Source: Vitis vinifera
Taxonomy: Eukaryota; Streptophyta; Magnoliopsida; Vitales; Vitaceae
DNA length: 64,000 bases
Assembly (NCBI RefSeq): GCF_030704535.1
Contig: NC_081815.1
Span: forward strand, 4,784,501-4,848,500
Reading direction: 5' to 3'
The translations under genes were made by a program, and so were the position numbers. Below the pieces are notes generated by a model, which was not told the origin of the DNA, did no database searches, and was given only the letters and a program-made list of their open reading frames with translations. This document shows positions 34,401-46,400 of the stretch, in pieces (position 1 is the stretch's first letter; each line of letters starts with the position of its first letter).

Positions 34401-37400
34401 GACTTGAACAGATCTATTTGGGGAGTCTCTACTCCTCTTCCCTCGTCAACTGTGAGTGGAGTGGATAGTCACATTACCTGGTCTCTTGGGTCAATTATTT
34501 ATGCATGAAAAATTATTTTTTTTCTTATTAGATTAACTTAAAGCATTTGGCTTTTGATGAAGATCTCTTTATTAGTTACCTTCATTAGTTTACCTTTCGA
34601 TTTCATAATAAATTTTTAGATGAAGCACATAGTCTACAAACATCTCTTTATTAGATGAAGAACTATAAGAGAATTTGCTATAACTTTCTTCAAGTGCTAA
34701 GTGGACAAGGAAAAAAAGGTAAAAGAAGATCAAATTTCATCTTACTCAATTATTGAAAATTGACAATATCATTTATGTGATTGGATGTACATTATAATTT
34801 CTAATTTTAGTTGCATATCCATGGAAAAAGAAAACAGCACACTGTAGTACATAAAATGTATGCAATGGGCACAAAAGGGCAAAGCCATAAAAAAGAGAGA
34901 ATACAAAAAACACCACTCTTTCTCAACAAGATCCCAACCCATCTACAAATTCAAATGAAAGGCATAAAGCCTTCTTTAATGTACATCCCAACCTTAGCTA
35001 GTAGGTTACTTAGGAACAAACATTTCAACATCTAATCAAAATGCTCAATTTCAAATGCTCTTCGATTTCTTTTCCTTCCATAACATCCAAAAAATACATG
35101 AAGGAGCAACTCATCAAATTCTCTTCTGTTTCTCCCTAACAATGGGCCATCCCAACTTAATAGAGGTTCTCTGACTATGGAAGGAAGCACCCAAATTACG
35201 TCAAATAAGAACAACAACTGTCATAAAGCCCTTGATTTGGCTTAGTGGAGAAGGATATGGTCAATTGATTCTACTTAGATTTTACACAAAAAAATCTATT
35301 TGCCAGTAGCTACCTCTTCTTTGGAGTCGATCTAACATTAATACTTTTCTCTAACCAGTTTCCCAAGCAAAAAAGGTTGCTTTGGATGGAACTCATAAAT
35401 TCTAAAAGATCTTGATGGAAAGAGAATTGATCTCTCCCACTCCAAGTTAGAGTAGAGGGATTTAACAAAAATACTTCATTCTTGGACTCCTTCTAGATCA
35501 TCCTGACATTCTCATCCCTCCTCACTGACTTATCTTGCAATCTTGAAAAAAACATCTCAACAATATCCAACTCCCCATCATTTGTGTCTAGAGAAACAAA
35601 GATTCCAATGACCCATTGCACTTGTCACATCCCAATAATTTAGCACCCAAGCTTCTTTAGTTATTTCTAATGCAACTAAGAAAGGAAAGAATACACACAA
35701 GGGATCCTCTCACACCATCTATCCTTTAACCCCTTCCTATTACCCCCTTACAAAAATAGTTTTACTATTGAATTACTCCCACCTTTTTTCTAACAGCTTT
35801 CCAAGCTCCAACCCCCTACCTATCTCTCACTTTAGGTGAATGCCAACCCCCTTCATCCTTCCCATACTTCCCCTTCAAAGATGAATATTTAAATCTATTC
35901 ACCAAGAAGAGTCCAATTAAGGGATAAAAGACTTCTAAATAACCACCTCCCCTCTCTTTCTTCTTCTCTCTTTACTTCTTTCTATGCTAACATATGCTCA
36001 TCTTACTAAATGCGGCCTCTTCTCCATAACCTCACCTCCCTATAGAAAACCTCTTTGAATCATCTCTAGCCTTTACCTTATATTTCAAGGGATTGCAATT
36101 GAGGGCATGTGCAGATAGGCATAATGGATAAAGTACCTCAAATCAATGTGAGCCTTCCCTTTTTTAGAAATATATTGCTTTTTCCACATTGACAATCTTC
36201 TATGAAACCTTTGTTCCACCCCATCCTACACTGATATTGATATGAAAGGGGCATACCAAAGGCAAGCTTAAGTAGTAGACTAAAGCTCCTTAGCCCTACA
36301 ACCTAACTCCATTGCCAACTCCTCCATATTAGCAATCCTTCAATTGGGATCAATTCACTTTTTTCCAAGTCTATTTTCAGCCCCAAGATTGCTTCAAACA
36401 ATATAACTTAAACGAACCATTTAATCTTGAGAATCTTCACAAAAGATCAACGTATCATCTACAAATAAAAGGTGGGACATCTCCACTACCTCACCACCTT
36501 TCCCTTTCACTGTAAAGCTCGACAAATAACCACCCTCCCTAGCCCTCTCCAAAAGTCGATTCCAAACCTCCATGGCCAACACAAGTAAATATAGTGTGAG
36601 AGGGTCTCCTTGTCTCAAACCTTTAGAGTTCTCAAAAAAACTTGAGGGGGGTGCTAATCAACTACCTCACCACCCTTCCTTCACTTTAAAGCTTGACAAA
36701 TAACCACCCTTCTTGGCCTTCTCCAAAAGTTGACTCAAAACCTCCATAGCTAACATAGGTAAATACGGTGAGAGAGGGTCTCCTTGTTGCAAACCCATAG
36801 AGTTCTCAAAAAAACCCAAGGGGGTCCCTTTGACTAGCATTGAAAACTTTGCTGTGGATATACACCATTTGATTCATCCAATCAATTTCTAGCCGAATCT
36901 TATCTTTTCAAAAATTAACAAAAAAACACAGTTAACATGGTGATATGCCTTTTTTCAATGTCAAACTTACAAATTACTCCACTAGATCCACCCTTTAGCT
37001 TGGAATCTATAGCCTCATTGGCTATAAGTGCTTCATCTAGAATTTGTCTTCCTCTCTAAAGTCATTATGGAACTTGGAGACCATTTTTCCCATCACCTTC
37101 TTTAGTTTATTGGTTAACACCTTGGCTAGGAGCTTAAAGAAGCCACCCACTAGGCTTAAGGCGTGAAATCTTTCAAATCCTTTGCACCATCTTTCTTCAG
37201 GATTAACATAAAAAAGGTAGCGTTTGGACTCCTTTTAAATTTTCCTTGATGATAGAAATCCCTAAAGAAACCCATAATCTTATCTTTCACAAAATCCCAA
37301 TTGTAATGTCAAAAAACCCTAGGGAACCCATTAGGACCGAGAGCCTTATCCTAGTTTAAAACTAACAAAGCACAAAACACCTCGTGCCTTGTGAATGATC

Positions 37401-40400
37401 TCTTTAAATGCTTTATCTCTTGCCTTTCCAAAACATGGAAGGATATGCCATTGATATCATGTCTCTAATCCCTTATTTCAAACAACAGATTATGGAAAGC
37501 CTATGGCACTCCTTCCTTAATCTTGTCCTCCTCATAGAGCCACTCCATTTATTTATCAAATTTTAACAATAGAACATTTTGTGTTTTCATATACTATTTT
37601 GATATTATTTCTTTGTTTCATCAATATAGAAAGCCCATAACCCAATTTTTTCTCTCCTTTATTTTTCATCACCTTCTCAAAATGCTAAAGTAACAATTGT
37701 ACCTCTTTATTTGATATCAACCAATGAAGATATAAACTATGTATTTATCTATATTTTTTTGATAACAAACAACGATTTCTTACGGAAGGAAAGAATGAAA
37801 TAGTGTTCAATGATAATGAACGGTCTGACCAAGCTATAAAACATTCTTTTTTGTATACCTTTGTGAATTGGGCTAGGGTGTATTTAGAGTATTATACTTT
37901 GTCCATGATTGATTTTATAGAGTGGTTGTTTGTCTAGTTAGGGGAAAGGTTTTTTATCTTTCTTTTTGTCTAATTTCTTGGGCGATGTTTGTATACTTCG
38001 TGTGTACTGTTCTCGCCGCTTCTAGGCATTTCTAATATAAACAAACAATGATTTCATTGTGATGAAATATTACGTACCAAGTAGTATTTATCTATATTTA
38101 TGGCAACTCTTTTCCTCTCTGTCTTGTATCTTCCTCTCACGATACTGAGATATTAATTGGAACCATCTATTTATTGTTAACCAACCAATTAAGTTGTCAA
38201 TTTGAAACTTGAAAGTCAAACCACAAAAAATGACTATTCTACTTGCTCCATCTATCCATCAATTAGGACTTTCAACTTTTCAATTAGCTGTATATACTTT
38301 CCAACCATATTAATTTGTTTAAACTATTGTATAGTGTTATACTAGTGTATGTATTATGTTTGCTACCACGTCTAGCTATTATTAGGGTGCGGGTAATTTG
38401 ACAAAGATGTTTAGATATGTCAAGGTAGTTCATGAATAAAGAAAGATAAGGGTTGTACAAAAAGAAAAAGATATTAGAAATAATCACATTACTTGTTGAA
38501 GAATATAAATAAACAAATACATCAAATGCCTTCAAGAAAGAAGTATAAGAAAATGTCTTTTGAGAATAGAAGAAGAGAAGAATATGAATGTGATCGGTGT
38601 ATGGTCTAGGGAATGAAATGTCTCTTTCCTTACCATTGGTGGTCATCATTTCTTCTCCCGCTTCCTTATTCTTCCAAAAGCCTCATTGTCTGTCAAACCA
38701 ACTAGGCAAACCATACATGATTCAACACATTGATAACAAATTAACTGATTTTCCCTTCCTGAAATGCCAAAGTAGATAACCTACTATGGCAAAGGGATCC
38801 TGAACACCAGCTTTAGCTTTAAAATGCCCATATCTCTCCCTATAGAATTCCTCCTCTTTGATTTCTTCCAAGTCCACAACAAACACAAGGAGCTATCACC
38901 CATGTACCTCCACTCTTGTTCCTAAGAAATCTTCCATGACATTGCTCATGTAGATTTACCATTATCCTGACATCACACACTATATCACCTATGAACAGAA
39001 TCAAAATACAGATTCAATGCAACACCATTTGGTACATTGCAAATGCAACACCGGTTTTCTAGCACCACCACTTTTCATACAAGGTGGTTAATGGTGAATA
39101 TTACTATTAGAGCCCTCTATATAGCTTGCAGGTGCTATTTTTGCCTCCTTTGGTGGTTCCATTTTTCCATTTCCCTCTAAATGAAAAAGGAAAAATTACG
39201 ATTGAACAGCAGTCCAAAAAAGGAATGACATTTAAAGGCACCCTCATCCATTTGGTACTTTGCAAATGCAACACCAGTTTTCTAGCACCACCACTTTTCA
39301 TACAAGGTGGTTACTGGTGAATATTACTCTTTAGAGCCCTCTATATAGCTTGCAGGCGCTATATTTGCCTCCTTTGGTGGTTCCATTTTTCCATTTCCCT
39401 CTAAGTGAAAAAGGAAAAATTACTGATTGAACTGCAGTTCAAAAAAGGAATGACATTTGAAGGCACCCTCTTGCACCACACCCCTTTCTATGGGAACCTT
39501 CTCATCCATTCAATTTCCATCCTTGCTTGGTTGCTGGTGAATGGCATCCTCTCCTGTTGCTTCTCTCCCACCTCCCACAACTGTAGCCTGTAAAGGGTAT
39601 AAAGAAATCTGTCTCCCGCTTCTCTTCCATCCCCACAACTCCAGCCTGTACATGGTATGAAGAAAATCATTGACCATGTCTAACTCTGACTCTTACAAAT
39701 GTCTGGAAAATCAAGTCCAAAAGGAACTCACCTCACCCTCCAATCCAGCATATAATCCTCCAAAATAAATAATTGGTATAGAACTTGGTTGTTGGTCTTT
39801 GCCCAATGTGCATTGAATGCAATATTTTCTTCACTACATATCTTAATTTGGATATTGCATGAAATTTTGCAGATACAAGATGAAGTTGGTGCTTCACCTG
39901 TTGAAATTGCAAGAGCATATATGGGAACTCGAACATCAGAAATAGGACTTGGTTCTAAGAGCATAATAGCAAAAGATGAAAGAACTTTCCTACATAGTGA
40001 TGATATTGCATCAAATCCGTTTATTGCATCACCTTCACCAAAGCCACCTATATGCTGGCCAGGTGCTATGGTACAGGATCAACGCAGTTATTTAACCCCA
40101 CAGGGTCAAAGAAGCAGATTAGGAGTTAATAATTTTCCCCGAACTCCCTATTCTAGAACTATTTTTTCAAAGCCCCACTCCAAGGTATGTGGAAATGAAT
40201 TCTTTTTATTATGTTTTTATTTTTAAATTTTTTAAACATGCTTCCTTTTATGATTGTTTTCTTCTTTCATGTCATCAGTCAACTCAATCACAAGCTGATA
40301 GCAGTAGGCACCTAAACACTCCATCAACGCCCTTGCTGCAATCACAATCTCCCATTTTTGAACAGGTATGTTTTCATTTTGACAATCTTCTGAATTTATG

Positions 40401-43400
40401 ACTTGATATTGATGTTATTTCTTTCAGCTACAATGATCCTCAAAAAGTATGGGGTGAATTTTGTGGGAATTTTCTTTCTTGGTTTGTACTCAGGGTTATA
40501 AACAACTTAATGAGAACCAGTAAGTCATAATGAATTATTGTTATTGTATTGGCTCTTTCAGCTTGAAATAATCCATTGTTTCTTGAAAGTTGAAAGGATA
40601 AAAATGGTCAATGCCATAAAATCAAATTTCTAAAAACCAAAGAATGGATTCTGTGGACATTTTTTTATTGGTACTACCCCTATTAGCCACACTGAGTCTT
40701 TATTAATATATTAATTGTTAGTAATGTTGACAGATACTGTGAACAGATAAAACCCCAAATGTTTAAGCTCTTTGTAATCTTTTTGTCATTCAAATAACCA
40801 AGCAAATGTTTCACAGGTCATGAATGAAAAGGAGTTATTACAGTTTAGATATGTTCTTGGTTGTTGAATTCCATCTTTCACTCTCTGAATGAATCTTCAT
40901 TAATCTATTAGTTGTTAAATAATGCTTACAAAATAGAGTGAACAGATAAAATTACACATGTTTAAGCACCTTGTTATCTTTTGGTCATTCAAATGCCAAG
41001 CATCTGTTTCACAGCTTATTAATGAAAGAGGATTCATTACAATTTTGATAGTTTCCTGATTGTTGAATTCCAAATCGCTCCCTCTGAATAAATCTTGTTT
41101 TTTCTATTATTGTTTGGATGCTACAGTGTTGCTCTCTCTCCCTCTCCCTCTCCTTCTCTCCCTCCCTCTCTCTCTCTCTCTCTGGTGTAGCATTTAGCAT
41201 CTTTTTGTAGTGTATTGTTGGCCACTTGCTCACTTTTTGCAGTGTACCTTGTAGTGTTTCTTTGGAGTGTATTGATGGTCTCTTTCTCTCTTTTAATAGT
41301 GTACCATGTAGTCTCTTTGTAATGTGTTGGTGGTCTCTCTCCACCACCACCACCACCACCACCTCCACTTCATGAACTCATACAACTTATAGGTGTATAT
41401 GTATATTTACAAGCAGATACACATGCCATCATTATGCTAGTGGGCATCATATTGTGTTCTCTCTCTCTCTTGTTTGCTTACTTGCTCCCTCCACCACCAC
41501 TTAATACACCAAATACTACATATGTATTTGTATAATACACATGTATATACACACATACATGCGTACACACATGCTATCACATGTATGCTAGTGGGTATGG
41601 CATGGTTTGCTCTTAAGGTAGTTGTGATGGTATTTTTGAGGTTGGCGGGGGGTGTGTGGTAACAAAAGCAAGGTAATACCATATTTGCAACCACCACCAC
41701 CACCACCACTTAATACACCAAATACTACATATGTATTTGTATAATACACATGTATATACACACATACATGTGTACACACATGCTATCACATGTATGCTAG
41801 TGGGTATGGCATGGTTTGGTCTTAAGGTAGTTGTGATGGTATTTTTGAGGTTGGTGGAGGGTGTGGTAACAAAAGCAAGCTAATATTTGCAATTCGGTGT
41901 TTGAAGTATGATGTGAAATGGCATGGTTTGGGGTATAAGATATATGTTAAACATGCCTATTGGTTATATATGCATTCAGGTGATACGTTCATCTAAGGAA
42001 AAGAAAGATTCATTCTTGTTTATTTCAATTGACCTTGGAATTTTTTTGGCAATCTTAGTGATACACTTTAATTAAGCATAAGGTGTAGAACTAGAAAATT
42101 GGAAATTCGTTATTTAGTCTTGTCTCCATGGTGATTTGTTAGACTAAACAAATCTGACTTGTAAATGTGTGTCAACATTCAACACTTGCACCCAAGACCT
42201 TATAATAATATAGGATGATACTAACTAGAAACCATAAGGAATGTAGTTGAAAATTTTAATAGAGTATTAGTACATTTCTCCATTCAAAATAAAGATTGTA
42301 GCATGGCCTCTGGGAAGACCCTTGGTGCATAGGAGGGGATTTTAATGCTGTTAGATATCCAGAGGAAAGAAGAAATGCCCCTAGACTCACAGCCGATATG
42401 AGGAGATTTTCAGAGGTGATAGGGGAGCTGGGGCTGAGGGATATCCCACTGGCTGGAGGTCCTTTCACTTGGATAGGGGGCTTGAACTCTCAAGCTGCGT
42501 CTAGATTGGACCGTTTTTTAATCTCTGACCAATGGGAGGACCACTTCTCTGCCATCTCACAATCTGCTCTCCCTCGCCTGGTCTCTGACCACAGCCCCAT
42601 AATTCTAGAAGCCGAGGGTTTCTCCTCAGGCAAAAGCCCCTTCCGTTTTGAAAACATGTGGCTGAAAATTGATGGATTCAAAGACCTAGTAAGAAGCTGG
42701 TGGAATGGATATTCGGTTGAAGGCTATAGCAGCCACTGCATCGTTGAGAAGCTCAAAGCTCTTAAGAAGGACCTGAAAAAATGGAACAAGGAGGTGGTAG
42801 GCAACGTCTCTTTCAACATAGCAGAGGCCTTCTCCCGCTTGCAGCGGTGGGAGACCAAGGAGAATGAGAACGCTCTTACTCCTGAAGATCTAGAGGCTAA
42901 AAATCTGGATCTTGAGGAATATAAGAAATGGGCCCTTCTAGAAGAAACTTCTTGGAGACAGAAGTCAAGAGAAATCTGGTTAAGAGAGGGTGATAAAAAT
43001 ACCAAGTATTTCCACAAAATGGCCAATGCTAGGGCAAGGAGGAATTTCCTATCCAAAATTAAAGTAAACGGGGTGAATCTCTCATCCTTGGCAGAGATAA
43101 AAGAAGGTGTTTGCAGTGCCTACCAAACCCTTCTCTCTGATCCTGGGGATTGGTGGCCTAGTATAAATGGCCTTAACTTCAAGGAGTTGGGAGAAGGCTT
43201 GGCCAGCAGCCTAGAAGTTATGTTTTCTGAGGAAGAAATTTTCGCAGCCCTAAGCAGTTTCTGTGGAGACAAAGCCCCAGGTCCGGACGGCTTTACAATG
43301 GCCTTCTGGTTATTCTGTTGGGACGTTGTTAAACCAGAGATTTTAGGCCTCTTTAGGGAGTTCTACCTCCATGGGACCTTCCAAAGAAGCTTAAACTCCA

Positions 43401-46400
43401 CGTTCCTCTTGCTCATTCCTAAGAAGGAGGGGACCGAAGATCTAAAAGATTTCAGACCAATCAGCCTGGTAGGGAGTGTGTATAAATTGCTTGCCAAAGT
43501 CCTAGCCAATAGACTGAAAACAGTGATGGGGGAGGTGATTTCTGATTCTCAGCATGCTTTCGTCCATGGGAGGCAGATTTTGGACGCTGTTCTTATTGCT
43601 AACGAAGCCCTTGATTCTAGATTGAAAGACAACATCCCGGGCCTCCTTCTCAAGATGGACATTGAGAAGGCCTTTGACCATGTCAATTGGAACTTTCTTA
43701 TGGAGGTGATGTCCAAGATGGGATTTGGGCACAGATGGATTAATTGGATAAAATGGTGCTGCTCCACGGCTTCCTTCTCGATCCTTATCAATGGAAGCCC
43801 CTCGGGCTTCTTTCGTAGCTCTAGAGGATTGAGACAGGGCGACCCTCTATCCCCCTATCTTTTCCTTTTGGCCATGGAAGCTCTCAGCCAATTGTTGTCC
43901 CGTGCAAGAAATGGAAACTTTATTTCCTGTTTCAGAGTGGGAGGAAGAGGAAGTGAGGGGCTGTTCGTGTCCCATCTCTTGTTTGCCGATGACACCTTAA
44001 TTTTCTGTGACGCCGATGCAGATCAGTTGCAATACCTTAGCTGGACCTTTATGTGGTTTGAGGCGATTTCAGGATTAAAAGTCAATCTGAATAAAACAAA
44101 GGCCATCCCAGTGGGGGAAGGCATTCCTATGGAGACTCTTGCGGTGGTCTTGGGTTGTAAGATAGGGAGCTTACCTACATCCTACTTGGGTCTTCCCCTT
44201 GGAGCCCCCTACAAATCCATTAGGGTGTGGGATGCAGTGGAAGAAAGATTCAGGAAAAGGTTATCTCTCTGGAAAAGGCAATACCTCTCCAAAGGCGGCC
44301 GTCTTACCCTGCTGAAAAGCACCCTCTCAAGCCTCCCAACCTACTTTCTCTCTCTCTTTGTGATCCCCAAGAGAGTGTGCGTAAGGCTTGAAAAGATCCA
44401 AAGGGATTTCTTATGGGGCGGTGGAGCCTTAGAGAATAAACCTCACTTGGTGAGTTGGAAGGTTGTTTGTGCTGATAAAAAGAAAGGTGGCTTGGGCATT
44501 CGTAGTTTAGCTACTTTTAACAAGGCCCTTCTTGGGAAATGGTTGTGGAGATTTGCTAATGAGAATGAGCTCCTATGGAAGCAAATTATCCTTAGTAAGT
44601 ATGATCTTCAAGAGGGAGGATGGTGCTCCAAAAATGCAAGAAACCGGTATGGGGTGGGGGTCTGGAAGGCCATCAGAAAAGGTTGGGAGAATTTTCGTTC
44701 TCATTCCCGCTTCATCATTGGGGATGGCACCAGAGTGAAGTTTTGGAAGGATTTGTGGTGTGGAAATCAATCTCTGGAAGAAGCTTTCCCCATCTTGTTT
44801 ATCCTCTCTGTCAATAAAGAAGGATGGGTTGCTAAGGCTTGGGAGGAAGACGAAGGAGGAGGTAGCTGGGGGCTTCGTTTTAATAGACACCTTAATGATT
44901 GGGAGGTGGGAGAAGTCGAAAGCTTATTAAGCAAGCTTCATCCCTTGACCATTAGAAGAGGTGTGGAGGACTTGTTCCGGTGGAAAGAGAACAAGAATGG
45001 AACCTTTTCTGTCAAGTCCTTTTATAGCTCATTTTCAAGGGATACCAAACCCCCCTTCCCGGCTAGAACTATTTGGATGCCTTGGGTTCCAATTAGGGCT
45101 AGTTTCTTTGGTTGGGAGGCGGCTTGGAATAGGTTGCTCACCACGGACCGCCTGAAGAGATTTGGTTGGAGCATCCCCAACAGATGCTTTTTGTGTAAAT
45201 ATAAGGAGGAAACCACAGATCACCTTCTACTGTTTTGCGAGAAAGCCAGAATGTTATGGCTTCTAATTTTCTCCCTGTTTGGGGTGCAATGGGTGATGCA
45301 CTCCTCTGTGAAAAATCACCTCTTAGGGTGGCATGGTTCCTTTGTGGGCAAGAAAAGGAAGAAAGCTTGGAGAGCTGCCCCCCTCTGCTTGATGTGGACC
45401 ATTTGGAGAGAAAGAAATAGGAGGGCATTCGATGATATGGAGAAGAACGATCAAGACATTAAATCCATTTTTTTGTACACTTTTGTGAATTGGGCTAGGG
45501 TGTATATAGAGGAACACACTTTGTCTTTGATAGATTTTGTAGACTGGCTAGCCACCAAGTAAGGGTCATGTTTGTTTTGTCCCTTTGTTTTTTGCTTCTT
45601 TGTCTTTGGTATATTCCGTGTATGCCTTTTCTCTAGCCTTTGGCTCTTAATGAAATCTATTTACCTATCAAAAAAAAAAAAAAAGTGCCAAATCCAAATT
45701 ATGGTGGAGGTTGTTGAAAAGAATTCTACCATCATGAGAGGGTCTTATTGGAAAAGCAATTGGAAAAGCGATTTAATGTGGGAGTTTAAGCTGTGTGGTG
45801 AACAAAATAAGTTTAGCCATTAAACAGGAGCAAAGAATACAATGGGGAGGAGTGTTATTGAAGAAATAATATTTTAATGGGGAAGGTTAAAGTGCCCATG
45901 GCGGAGCTCCATGTCTAGTTTATTATATTTTTTACTTGAAAACAATATCTCTTATAACTCGTTTGTATATTTTACACTGTTAACTTTATGGTGTATTCCC
46001 TTTTTGTTTCTTGCTGAATTCTCATCAGTATAAGCAAGTAGCTGTACTCTGATCTATTTCTATCTATTGAGGATTGCAGTGTTTGTTGGGTCAATCAAGC
46101 TGGACATTTGGTCTGACCCTATAGTTCAAAACTGGGAAGAAACTGGCTTATTGGCTGAACACACCAATAAGTCTTATTTTTCTTTTAATAGATAACCCTT
46201 TTTTTCCTGGTCGGAATTGAACCTGGAACTCCCTACATCCCCAACTTAATCCTTTGCCACCTGAGCTAGGCTCAAAGGGCTGGGCACACCAATAAGTCTA
46301 AAAAAATGTGAAAAAGCTCTGCATGCATAAGAAAAAAGATTGGAATGCGATAAATGTAAAACTTGTGATGGTTTGCTTTTAGCAGGAATGCCTGAATATG

